Source of the DNA: Actinoalloteichus caeruleus DSM 43889
Lineage (GTDB): Bacteria; Actinomycetota; Actinomycetes; Mycobacteriales; Pseudonocardiaceae
Assembly (NCBI RefSeq): GCF_000429185.2
Contig: NZ_AUBJ02000001.1
Coordinates: forward strand, 744,001-808,000
DNA: 64,000 bases
Reading direction: 5' to 3'
Below the pieces are notes generated by a model. It was given only the letters and a program-made list of their open reading frames with translations, had not been told where the DNA came from and searched no databases. Position numbers and translations under genes: made by a program. Shown piece after piece: positions 34,887-43,786 of this stretch (position 1 is its first letter; every line of letters starts with the position of its first letter).

Positions 34887-36474
34887 GGGATCGGGCCCCG
34901 GGCCGGCAGGGTGTCCGGTGCGGTGCGGGGCCGGTGTCGGTTGGGCCCGTCCGCGCCCGTGCCGAACGGGGCACGGACCCGCCTGGTGCGCGCCGCGAGC
35001 CGAGCCCGGTGATGCGGGCGGCGGCGAGTTTGCCGGACACCAACACCGTCGGGATGCCGACCCCGGGCGTGGTGCCGGCCCCCGCGAGGACGACGTTGTC
35101 GAGTCCACGAGGCAGGTTCCCCGGTCGGAAGGGTCCGGTCTGGGCGAAGGTGTGCGCCGCGCTGAAGGGGGAACCGTCGAGGAGCCCCCGGTCTGCCCAG
35201 TGCGACGGGGTGTGCACCTGCCGTGCCTCCAGGGAGCCCCCGAACCCGGGCAGGTGGCGCCGTTCGATCACCTGGATCATCTCCTCCGCGTAGGCCGGGC
35301 CGATGCGGTCCCAGTCCAGGCGGCCGGTGCGCAGGTTCGGGCAGGGCGCGAGGAGGTAGCAGAGCTCCCGCCCGGGCGGCGCGAGCGAGGGGTCGGTCGC
35401 GGTCGGTCTCGTCAACAGCAACGACGGGTCGCTCATCAACCTGCCCTTGTTGACGATCTCGTCGAAGGTGCCCGCCCAGGACTCACCGAAGGAGATCGTG
35501 TGGTGGCCGAGGTCGGCCCACGAACCGGTGGAACCGGCGTGGACGACGACGGCGGACGGCGAGGCCCGCAGCGGCACGGGACGCCGGGGCGTCCGGCCGA
35601 GCAGGCGGTAGCTGACCGGCAGGTCGGGGGTGAGGACCACCGCGTCGCACGGGATGAGTTCCCCGTCGGCGGTGCGGACCCCGGTGGCCCGCCCCCCCGA
35701 CCTCACCAGTTCGGCGACCTCGGCCCCGTAGCGGAACGAGGCACCGCACTCCGCCGCCACCTGGGCGTACCTCCTCGGTACCTGCCACATCCCCCCTCGG
35801 GGGAAGTAGACGCCGGCGACGGTGTCCATGTACCCGATGACCCCGTACACGGCCAGGGCCTGTCGCGGCTGGACACCGGCGTAGAGCGCCTGGAAGGAGA
35901 ACACCCGCCGCAGGCGGGGGTCGCGCAGGAAACGGCCCACCGCGCGGTCCAACCTGCCGAAGGCGCCGAGCCCGACCAGCCGGGCGAGCTGGGGGGTGCA
36001 CAGGTCCAGCGGTGAGTCGAAGTTCGCGTCGATGAAGTCGTCGTACTCGGCGCGGTAGAGGTCGGTCAGCCATCGGCGGAGCCGGCGGTAGCCGGCGGCC
36101 TCGACCGGACCGGCGAACTCGCGGACGGCCTGCTCCATCCTGTCACCGTCGGTGTGCACGTCGAGCACGCTGCCGTCGGCGAACCTCGCCTGGTAGGCGG
36201 GGTCGAGCCGAACGAGGTCCAGCACGGACTCCAACGGGCGCCCGACGGCCGCGAGGGGCTCGGCCACCAGGTCGGGCATCGTCAACACGGTGGGCCCGGT
36301 GTCCATCCGGTACCCGTCGATCTCGGCCAACCCCATGCGCCCACCGGGCAGCGGGTCCCGCTCGACCACGGTCACGCGCCGGCCGGCGCCCAGCAGGTGC
36401 AGGGTGGCGGAGAGGCCGGCGAGGCCGGCGCCCACGACGACCACATGGTCCGTGCGTCCCGGAACGGTCCGCAT
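34883..36474 (-). CDS. crtI: Phytoene desaturase, apparent 3' frameshift
   Basis: About 488 residues are coherent: VVVVGAGLAGLSATLHLLGAG (FAD motif), YRMDTGPTVLTMPDL, and the C-terminal LAGAGTTPGVGIPTVLVSGK typical of CrtI. It dehydrogenates phytoene towards lycopene. After ...AAARIT (about 35010) the frame should close, but the encoded frame runs on to 34075, out of phase through crtB. Adding one G in the GGG run at 35005-35007 restores the phase with G/C-rich third positions and a stop at 34883 overlapping the crtB GTG, giving 530 aa. This is either a true mutation or a sequence error. ATG 36474 has GAGGAGG just upstream. Without correction the product would be ~799 aa. Confidence 0.85.
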
Positions 36475-37147
36475 CACGCCTCCTCGTTCCGCGCGGTCCG
36501 GTTCCGCGTGGTCCATCCGGTCGACCAGCCCCAACGCGTCCTGCCCGCCGCGCCGAGGCACCGGCGGGCCCACCCGGGTCTGCCGACGCCGCGCGCCGAG
36601 GGAGCGGTCGTGCGCCCGTTCGCGGTGCGCGGGGGAGCCGGGTCCGCGAGCCGAGCCGCGGCGGGGCGTGGTCGGCGAGCGGGCCGGGTGACCGCGCGGG
36701 AGGCCGAGGGAACGGCCCTCGGCAGGTGCCGGCGGTCCCGCCTGGATACGGCCGAGATCATGGACCGCCCTCTCCGGTGTCGGTTGCGCCCTGCCGCAAC
36801 CATGCTCGTTCCAGCACCGGCGATCGGCAACTCGTGCCGTCGACCGTCCGGTGCCCCCGGGTATCTTGCCCCGCCGCCCATCCGGCGCGAACATCGGTCG
36901 TTCCCGTCGACGGGCCCCTCGCCCTCCCGGAGGCCCCGGTCCTGGCCCGCCCGCCGGAACAGCGGAGCCGGTCCGCCTCCGGCGTTCGTCCGCCAGGACC
37001 CCGACCGGGTGGTACGGGTGCGGAATCGGGTGATCAACCAGCGGGTGCGCCGAACAGCGGAGACCAGGTCTGCAAGATGTCAGCCGGACGCCCGCCGGAG
37101 GCACCTGGCGGGACACTGTGGACAGTGGAGCGGGTGATCACGCACCG
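36475..37147. other. Divergent intergenic region crtI / HTH gene
   Basis: About 670 bp. No coherent protein is visible in any frame. A small hairpin (GGTTGCG-CCCTGC-CGCAACC, 36782-36801) is present without clear meaning. Promoters of both flanking genes must lie here, but none stands out. Confidence 0.45.
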
Positions 37148-38107
37148 ATGGCCAAACGTGGACGCAAACCGCGCACCCCGGACCCGAACGCCGGACCGGT
37201 CGCGGAGTTCGCGGCACGGCTCTGGGAGCTCAAGCAGCGCGCCGGTGATCCGTCCTTCGAGGCGATGAGCGGCCGGCTCGGGGCGGTGGCCTGCAAGTCC
37301 TCGTTGTCGGCGGCCGCCCGAGGCCGGGAACTGCCCTCCTGGGAGACCACCTGGGAGTTCGTTCGCTGCCTCGCCGTCGGAGTCCTGGAACGCGACGCCG
37401 AGGAGGTGCTCACCGAGTGGCGCGGCCGTTGGGAACGCGCTCGGGCCCGGCTCGACGGCCTGGACGAGGAGCCAGCGTGCGAGCCCCCGGTACTGGGGGC
37501 GGCCGCCCTGCGCGTTCCCGACCGCCGGGCCACCGGCCAGGCCGTACCCGCCCGCACGGCCGTGCCGCAGGAGGCACCGTCCCCGCCGACGCGCTGGCTA
37601 CCCAGCTGGGCGCCCCGCCGCACGACCTGGGCGCTGCGCGCCGGGGCGCTGCTGGGGATCGAGATCACCACGACGACCTTCCCCTCGGCTGGTGCGGGGA
37701 CCCCGGGCCTGGAGGCGGTGGTGCGCGACCCGTTGAGCACGACCCGACGACTCGTGCCAGGCGACGACTCCGAGCTCCGGAGGGACGTGAACTACCCGGA
37801 CGGCACGACCGTGCACCGGGGCGAGGACTTCGTGAAGATCTGGGAACTCGCGAACACCGGGAGCGTCTTCTGGCGGCACCGCTACCTCCAGCGCCTCGGC
37901 CCGGACGACCCGGACTCGTGCCAGGCGCCCCGGCGCGTTCCGATCCCACCCACCGCACCCGGCGAGACGGCTCTGGTCAGCGTGCCGATGCGAGCGCCCT
38001 GGTCCCTCGGGCACAGCCTGACGGAATGGAAGATGACCGACGCCGACGGGAATTTCTTCCTCCCGGACGGTCTACCGGTGCACGTGTACGTCATCGTCGT
38101 TCCCTGA
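37148..38107 (+). CDS. HTH-type protein with C-terminal NBR1-Ig-like domain
   Basis: 319 aa. The N-terminal ~90 residues (FAARLWELKQRAGDPSF, KSSLSAAARGRELPSWET) form a helix-turn-helix-like unit common in actinomycete regulators. A Pro-rich linker and a weakly hydrophobic stretch (TWALRAGALLGIEITTTTF, about 165-185) follow. The C-terminal ~110 residues (VHRGEDFVKIWELANTGSVFWRHRYLQR) resemble the NBR1 Ig-like domain, known in bacteria mostly in actinomycetes. The arrangement suggests a DNA-binding or signalling protein that senses or docks something through the Ig domain, possibly membrane-anchored. ATG 37148 is at the start of the basic segment MAKRGRKPR; GTG 37118 is possible. The function is unknown. 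Confidence 0.7.
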   Translation: MAKRGRKPRTPDPNAGPVAEFAARLWELKQRAGDPSFEAMSGRLGAVACKSSLSAAARGRELPSWETTWEFVRCLAVGVLERDAEEVLTEWRGRWERARARLDGLDEEPACEPPVLGAAALRVPDRRATGQAVPARTAVPQEAPSPPTRWLPSWAPRRTTWALRAGALLGIEITTTTFPSAGAGTPGLEAVVRDPLSTTRRLVPGDDSELRRDVNYPDGTTVHRGEDFVKIWELANTGSVFWRHRYLQRLGPDDPDSCQAPRRVPIPPTAPGETALVSVPMRAPWSLGHSLTEWKMTDADGNFFLPDGLPVHVYVIVVP

Positions 38108-38409
38108 CCCGATCTCGACGTCGGTGCGTCCGCACCCGATGAGCGAGGCGTCCGGGGGGTGGGGCTGGCGGTACCGCCGAAATGACCACCGACCACGGAC
38201 GAACCGTGGACATTTCCCGCTTGTGGTGTCCACCACGCCTCCAGCACGATGGCCGCGAGCCGGTCCCGCCCGGCGAGAGCGGAAGGAGACGGGACACCGT
38301 GCCGCGAGGAAGTCGGAAGGGCACTGGACGGGCCGTGCGTGGGCGAACGGGCAGCGGTGGCTGGCGTGCCCCAGGTGGGGCCGTCGCGGGCCCTGTCTAC
38401 ACGGGCACG

Positions 38410-38565
38410 GTGCGCGCGCTCGCCGTCGACCTGCTGCTGTACGGTTCGGCCGCGACCGAGAACGCCGCCTTCGCGGTGTGGCTGCCCGTCGGAGCCCGCC
38501 TCCTCGCCCGCCGGTTCCGGGCCGCTCCGGGCCGGTCCGGTCTGCTGTTCGTTCGAGAGCGCTGA
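38410..38565 (+). CDS. Possible small protein (51 aa), unrecognised
   Basis: From GTG 38410 this frame encodes a short, partly hydrophobic peptide (VRALAVDLLLYGSAATENAAF...) with strongly G/C-biased third positions, unlike the surrounding non-coding DNA. There is no Shine-Dalgarno sequence and no recognised family. It may be a real small gene, the 3' remnant of a larger one, or chance. Confidence 0.25.
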   Translation: MRALAVDLLLYGSAATENAAFAVWLPVGARLLARRFRAAPGRSGLLFVRER

Positions 38566-38728
38566 CGGTCCGGGATACCGAGCGGCGCGCGTCCGGTCGG
38601 TCGGCGGCCCGCGCCCCGGACCATTCGAGGGACCCGGCAACGGGGCCGCGGTCGCGATTTCGCGCGGAGTCGCTCGCCGGGTACACCGCTTTCCATTCGT
38701 GATGATTTCGTGATCCAATCTCGGGGTT

Positions 38729-38753
38729 GGGTCGCACGTTCCGTGCGGGACCC
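38729..38753 (+). other. Strong hairpin in the intergenic island
   Basis: GGGTC-GCACG pairs with CGTGC-(GG)-GACCC around a TTC loop, giving 10 bp with a 2-nt bulge. It could end a transcript from the HTH gene side or be part of a small RNA. Confidence 0.35.
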
Positions 38754-38803
38754 AGAACCGGTGTGAACGCCAATGGGATCGGCGAACTCCCCGCCGGGGG
38801 TGC

Positions 38804-38862
38804 CCGATTCGGAAAAGCAGGGAAATCCGATTCGGAAAGGCAGGGGGATTCCGATTCGGAAA
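38804..38862. repeat. Three direct repeats of the palindrome CCGATTCGGAAA
   Basis: Copies at 38804-38815, 38827-38838 and 38851-38862, spaced 23 and 24 bp. Each contains CCGA-T-TCGG, a perfect inverted repeat; copy 3 extends to TTCCGA-T-TCGGAA. The array looks like a multi-site operator or iteron set. Confidence 0.6.
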
Positions 38863-39412
38863 GCTGGTGGGGTAGGTGGTCCCGGCACGGGGAACCGAGC
38901 TCGTCCCATCACGCGCCGGTCGAACCGCGCTCCGCGCGCTCGCCCCCACCACGGCGATCCGGCGACGTGGCTCCGCGCGGGGCAGGGGACGTCCCCGTCG
39001 CCGAGGCGGTCCCGGCGGGACACGACGTTCGTCCCCGGGCAGGTCACGACTCGGGTGGGGCGTGCGCACGGCGGCGGGCCCCGAGCCCGACCCCTGGCCA
39101 GTGTGGCGCCGGGGTTGGCCCGATCCGGCCGTGCGCCGGTACCGCCGTGCCCGGCGGGGCCGCGGCGCTGTCGTCGAACGAGGAGGGCCGGTCGGAGCAG
39201 TGCGGCCCGCCGCGCCGGGACGGTCACTGGGCCGGGCGGCGCAGTGCCGGCACCTCCGCCGTGCGCGAGCGCGGCACGGTAGTCCGCGAGTTCCCGAAGT
39301 CAACGAGGCCGCCCAACCGGCCGGGGGAATTGCGGGACGACTCTTGACGGCCTCGCCCGGTTGTGCCAGTTTCATGCCGATCGAATTCGCGAATCCGCCG
39401 GAGTAGCGGTGG

Positions 39413-39431
39413 AATCGAAGCGCTTCGAATT
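39413..39431. promoter_or_regulatory. LacI-type operator upstream of GH3
   Basis: AATCGAAGCGCTTCGAATT contains the perfect 14-bp palindrome TCGAAGCGCTTCGA with the central CG typical of LacI-family operators. A closely related site lies before the lacI gene at 42581. Confidence 0.75.
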
Positions 39432-39536
39432 CGTTCGACAGGGTATTCGTCGAATGTTCGACTGGTGGGCGCCTCATCCGCCGGAACCAGTGGGCGTGGA
39501 ACGACGCGGACGCGACGGAGCGGACGGAGGTCAGGA

Positions 39537-42455
39537 GTGGCTGCCAACGAACGGCGCGACCCGGAACCGGTCGGCGGCGAATCTCGGGCCTACCTCGACC
39601 CGGAGCTCCCGATCCCGGTGAGGGTGGACGACCTGCTCGGTCGACTGGACCTCCGCACCCGGATCGCCCTGCTCCACCAGGTCCAACCCGCCGTGCCCGA
39701 GCTGGGCATGGCCGAGTTCCGCACCGGTGGTGAGGTGCTGCACGGCCTGGCCTGGCTCGGGCCGGCGACCGTCTTCCCCCAGGCGGTCGGGCTGGGCGCG
39801 ACCTGGAACCCCGAACTGGTCGAGCGGATCGGTTCCGCCGTGGGCGACGAGGTTCGCGGCTTCCACCACGACAACCCGGACCGGGGCGGCGGGCTCAACG
39901 TCTGGGCACCCGTCGTCAACCCGTTGCGCGACCCGAGGTGGGGGCGCAACGAGGAGGGGTACGCGGAGGACCCGCTGCTCACCGGAACACTGGCCACCGC
40001 CTACGCGGCGGGGCTGCGGGGCCACCACCCCCGGTACTGGAGGACGGCGCCCACGCTCAAGCACTTCCTCGGGTACAACAACGAGACCGACCGGGACACC
40101 ACCTCGTCCGACCTGCGTCCCCGTGTGCTCCACGAGTACGAGCTGCCGGCTTTCGAGATCCCGCTGCGGGCCGGTGCGGCGGTGGCGGTGATGCCCTCCT
40201 ACAACCTGGTCAACGGGCGGCCCGCCCACCTCTCACCCCTGATCAACGACACCCTCCGCGAGTGGGCGGGCCCGGGACTGGCCGTGTTCAGCGACGCCTA
40301 CGCACCCTCCAACATCGCCGGGTCCCAGGGGTACCTGCCCGATCACCCCGCGGGGTTCGCGGCCGCGCTCCGCGCCGGGGTGGACAGCTTCACCGAGCAC
40401 GACCGCGACTCCGACCACACCATCCAGCAGCTGAGCACCGCCCTCGACCGCGGGCTGATCACCGAGGACGACGTGGACACCGCGGTCCGCCGCCTGCTGG
40501 CCGTCCGGTTCCGGCTCGGGGAGTTCGACCCGCCCGAGCACAACCCCTACGCGGGGCTCACCTCGGAGGTCATCAACCGCCCCTCCCACCGCGACCTCGC
40601 GGCGGAGGCCGCGCGCCAGGCGCTCGTCCTGCTCAGGAACGAGGACGAGACCCTCCCACTGGACCGCGACCGGATCCGCCGCCTGGCGGTCATCGGGTGG
40701 CACGCGGACACGCTCTTCGAGGACTGGTACAGCGGAACCCTGCCCTACCGGATCACACCGTCGGCCGGGATCGAGGCCGCCTTCGACGGCGAGGTGACCA
40801 CCGTGGAGGCGGTGGACCGGGTCGCGCTCCGCGCCGCGGATGGCCGGGAGGTACGCGCCGACCCGACGGGCACGTCCCCGCTGCGGCTCGCGGTGGCGAC
40901 GGAGACCGCGCGGTCGGACGAGGCCCTGTTCGACCTGTTCGACTGGGGCAACGAGGCGGTGACCCTCCGGGCCGTGGCCAACGCGCGGTACGTCGCCGCC
41001 CATCCGGACGGCCACCTCCTCAACGACCGGGTCACGCCGGGAGAGTGGGTCGTCCGGGAGACCTTCGAGCTCCGGGCCGGGCCGGGAGGAACCCGTCGCC
41101 TGCGGAACCGGGCACTCGACAGGTGGGTCCGGTGCGATCCCGACGGCGTGCTCACCGCCGACGGGGAGGACGAGCAGGAGGCGACCGCGTTCCTGGTGGA
41201 TGTCGTCGACTCCGGTGCCCGGCGGGCGGAGGGCGCCGCCGCCGCCTCGGACGTCGCGATCGTCGTGCTCGGCAACGACCCGCACATCAACGGTCGCGAG
41301 ACCGAGGACCGCCTCGACATCGAGCTCCCTCCCGTTCAGGAGGACCTGCTCCGGCGGGTGGTGGGAGCCAACCCCCGCACGGTGCTGGTCGTCGTCAGCG
41401 GCTACCCGATGGCCATCCCGTGGGCTGACGAACGGGTGCCGGCGATCCTCTGGACGGCGCACGGCGGGCAGGAGCAGGGGACCGCGTTGGGGGAGGTGCT
41501 CTTCGGTGACCACTCGCCGGGAGGGCGACTGCCCCAGACCTGGTACCGGAGCACCCGGGACCTGCCCGACCCGTTCGACTACGACATCATCAGCGCGGCC
41601 AGCACCTACCTGTACCACCGGGGAGAGCCGCTCTACCCCTTCGGGCACGGGCTCTCCTACACCAGATTCGACTACGGACCGCTGCGCGCCGACACCTCGA
41701 CCCTCGCCCCGGACGCGGTGGTCACGCTGAGCGTCGAGGTCACCAACAGCGGCGACCGCGACGGTGACGAGGTGGTGCAGCTCTACTCCCGCCACCTGAC
41801 GTCGTGCTGGCGCCAACCCCGGCGACGCCTCCGGGGCTTCCGCCGGCTGCGCCTGCGGGCCGGCGAGCGCCGCACCGTCGAGTTCGTGGTCGCCGCGCAG
41901 GAGCTCGCCACCTGGAACACCGCGTCGGACCGGTGGACCGTCGAACACGCCGAGCACGAGTTCTCCGTGGGAGCGTCCTCGGCGGACCAGCGGGCCACCA
42001 CCTCCCTGCTCGTCCTGGGAGAGCGTGTCCCACCGCGCGTGCTGCACGGTCGCTGGACGGCTGCGGACTCCTTCGACGACCAGGGCGGTGTCCACCTGGT
42101 GCCGGACACGCCGCTCTCGGGCACCGCCGTCGCGGGACGGGACGGGGCCTGGCTGGCCTTCCACCGGGTCTCGTTCCCCGCCGGCCGACATCGGATCACC
42201 GTGCGGGCGTCCACCCCGGAGACCGGCGGTCGACCGGGGGCGGCCGGGGCGAGGATCGAGTTCCGCCCCGGGGTCGGCGGTGCGCCGGCCGTGCCGCTCA
42301 CCGTGCCCCCCGGTAGCCGGGACGCGGTCCTGGACGCCGAGGTCGAGACGGACGCCGGCGTGGCGGAACTGCGGATCGTCTTCACGGACGGCGACGCGGT
42401 GGTCCACGCGCTGCTGCTCGAACTCCGGCCCCCGGAGGAGGACGAGGCCGCTTGA
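39537..42455 (+). CDS. GH3 beta-glucosidase-like protein with inserted beta-trefoil and C-terminal CBM-like domain
   Basis: 972 aa. The (beta/alpha)8 domain has TLKHFLGYNNETDR and the nucleophile Asp in AVFSDAY (residue 253). The second sandwich domain carries GRETEDR (acid/base Glu near 588). Between them, about residues 470-560 (LRAVANARYVAAHPDG, LRNRALDRWVRCDPDG) read as a fascin-like beta-trefoil insertion. An FnIII-like domain follows, then a C-terminal ~130-aa region resembling a CBM6-type lectin domain. There is no signal peptide, so it probably hydrolyses imported oligosaccharides in the cytoplasm. GTG 39537 has GGAGGTCAGGA upstream. It is likely controlled by the adjacent LacI regulator and feeds on substrates brought in by the ABC transporter. 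Confidence 0.9.
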   Translation: MAANERRDPEPVGGESRAYLDPELPIPVRVDDLLGRLDLRTRIALLHQVQPAVPELGMAEFRTGGEVLHGLAWLGPATVFPQAVGLGATWNPELVERIGSAVGDEVRGFHHDNPDRGGGLNVWAPVVNPLRDPRWGRNEEGYAEDPLLTGTLATAYAAGLRGHHPRYWRTAPTLKHFLGYNNETDRDTTSSDLRPRVLHEYELPAFEIPLRAGAAVAVMPSYNLVNGRPAHLSPLINDTLREWAGPGLAVFSDAYAPSNIAGSQGYLPDHPAGFAAALRAGVDSFTEHDRDSDHTIQQLSTALDRGLITEDDVDTAVRRLLAVRFRLGEFDPPEHNPYAGLTSEVINRPSHRDLAAEAARQALVLLRNEDETLPLDRDRIRRLAVIGWHADTLFEDWYSGTLPYRITPSAGIEAAFDGEVTTVEAVDRVALRAADGREVRADPTGTSPLRLAVATETARSDEALFDLFDWGNEAVTLRAVANARYVAAHPDGHLLNDRVTPGEWVVRETFELRAGPGGTRRLRNRALDRWVRCDPDGVLTADGEDEQEATAFLVDVVDSGARRAEGAAAASDVAIVVLGNDPHINGRETEDRLDIELPPVQEDLLRRVVGANPRTVLVVVSGYPMAIPWADERVPAILWTAHGGQEQGTALGEVLFGDHSPGGRLPQTWYRSTRDLPDPFDYDIISAASTYLYHRGEPLYPFGHGLSYTRFDYGPLRADTSTLAPDAVVTLSVEVTNSGDRDGDEVVQLYSRHLTSCWRQPRRRLRGFRRLRLRAGERRTVEFVVAAQELATWNTASDRWTVEHAEHEFSVGASSADQRATTSLLVLGERVPPRVLHGRWTAADSFDDQGGVHLVPDTPLSGTAVAGRDGAWLAFHRVSFPAGRHRITVRASTPETGGRPGAAGARIEFRPGVGGAPAVPLTVPPGSRDAVLDAEVETDAGVAELRIVFTDGDAVVHALLLELRPPEEDEAA

Positions 42456-42545
42456 GGCGCGGAACGCCCCGCCCGGCGTCGCGCCAGTCCCCCGGCCAGC
42501 CACTCGCTCCCTCGTTCGACCTGCTCGGATAGGCCAGACGTCGGA

Positions 42546-42574
42546 TTGTTCCCGACAGGGGAGATCCGTAACGT
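42546..42574 (+). promoter_or_regulatory. lacI-gene promoter TTGTTC-N17-TAACGT
   Basis: -35 TTGTTC (42546-42551), 17-nt spacer, -10 TAACGT (42569-42574). The predicted start near 42581 falls on the LacI operator, giving a textbook autorepression layout. Confidence 0.6.
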
Positions 42575-42580
42575 CCTGGC

Positions 42581-42599
42581 AATCGAATCGCTTCAATGT
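42581..42599. promoter_or_regulatory. LacI-type operator upstream of lacI
   Basis: AATCGAATCGCTTCAATGT matches the GH3 operator AATCGAAGCGCTTCGAATT at most positions, with the same central CG. It covers the predicted transcription start, so the regulator probably represses itself. Confidence 0.65.
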
Positions 42600-42627
42600 G
42601 ATTTGGCTCACCACCAATGGAGGTGTC

Positions 42628-43641
42628 GTGGTCACGATCGCGGACGTGGCGAAACACGCCGGAGTCGCCCCGAGCACGGTGTCCTACGTGCTCACCGGCA
42701 GGCGGGCGATCTCCGCGCGGACCCGGGCGAAGGTCCGGGACAGCATCGAACTCCTGGGCTACCACCCCCACGCCGGCGCTCGTTCCCTCGCGAGCAACCG
42801 CGCCAACGTGGTGGCCCTGGTCCTGCCGCTGCGCACCGGGGTCAACGTGCCGGTGGCGATGCGCTTCGTCCTGTCGGTCGTCACCGCCGCCAGGGAGCGG
42901 GACCAGGACGTGCTCCTGGTGACCGGCGACCAGGGGGTCTCGGGCATCAACCGGATCTCCGCCAGCGCGATGGCGGACGGACTCGTCGTGATGGACGTGG
43001 AGATGCACGACGAACGCGTCCCACTGCTGCGCGACCTTCCCCAGCCCTCGGTCCTCATCGGATTCCCCGCCGACGCCACCGGGTTGACCTGCGTGGACCT
43101 CGACTTCTCCTCGGCGGGGACGCTCTGCGTCGACCACCTCGCCGACCTCGGGCACCGGGAGGTCGCCCTCCTCGGCGCCCCCCGCGCCGTCTACGAACGG
43201 GACACCGGTTTCGCCCACCGCACGATGGCCGGCTTCACCAACGCGGCGCTGCGCCGAGGAGTCCACGCCACCACCCGGTCCTGCGAGACCGATCCGGCCG
43301 AGGTCACGCGCACGGTCGCGGCGCTGCTCGCCGAACGCCCCGGGCTCACCGCGGTCGTCGTGCACAACGAGTCCGCCATCAGCCCGCTGCTCGCCGCGCT
43401 CCGCACCGGGGGACGACGTGTCCCCGAGGACGTCTCGGTGGTGGCCATCTGCCCCGACGAGGTCACCGACCGCGTCTTCCCACCGCTGACCTCGGTGCAG
43501 ATCCCGACCGAGGACCTCGGCCAGCGAGCCGTCGAACTGCTCATGGCGAAACTCGCCGGGCAGGGCGTCGCCCCCGCCACCCTGCTCACCCCCCGGCTGG
43601 TCGAACGCGGCAGCTGCGGCCGCGCCCCCCTACCCGGCTAG
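42628..43641 (+). CDS. LacI-family transcriptional regulator
   Basis: 337 aa. The N-terminal HTH is VTIADVAKHAGVAPSTVSYVLTGRRAIS. The hinge and a periplasmic-binding-like sensor domain follow (VVALVLPLRTGVN, LADLGHREVALLGAP). GTG 42628 has GGAGGTGTC just upstream. It binds sugars and releases operators when induced. Two near-identical palindromes, before GH3 and before its own gene, are the likely targets. It sits between the GH3 gene and the sugar ABC transporter genes, all on the plus strand. Confidence 0.95.
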   Translation: MVTIADVAKHAGVAPSTVSYVLTGRRAISARTRAKVRDSIELLGYHPHAGARSLASNRANVVALVLPLRTGVNVPVAMRFVLSVVTAARERDQDVLLVTGDQGVSGINRISASAMADGLVVMDVEMHDERVPLLRDLPQPSVLIGFPADATGLTCVDLDFSSAGTLCVDHLADLGHREVALLGAPRAVYERDTGFAHRTMAGFTNAALRRGVHATTRSCETDPAEVTRTVAALLAERPGLTAVVVHNESAISPLLAALRTGGRRVPEDVSVVAICPDEVTDRVFPPLTSVQIPTEDLGQRAVELLMAKLAGQGVAPATLLTPRLVERGSCGRAPLPG

Positions 43642-43786
43642 CCGCCCGCGACACCGGCGACTCCCGCCCGACGACCTCCCCTCGGGCACTCCTCCCGGTG
43701 TCCGCCCACCGACCCGCCCGCCGCGTGATCCGACCCGCCCCGGCAACCGGACCCGGCCCACGCCGGCACAGCCCGAAAGGCCCACG

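Larger units (their letters stand above)
38108..39536. other. 1.4-kb intergenic region with repeats
   Basis: No convincing gene fills this stretch. It holds a possible small coding frame (38410-38565), a strong hairpin (38729-38753) and three palindromic repeats (38804-38862) in a relatively A/T-rich island. The last ~120 bp include a LacI-type operator for the GH3 gene. Confidence 0.5.
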
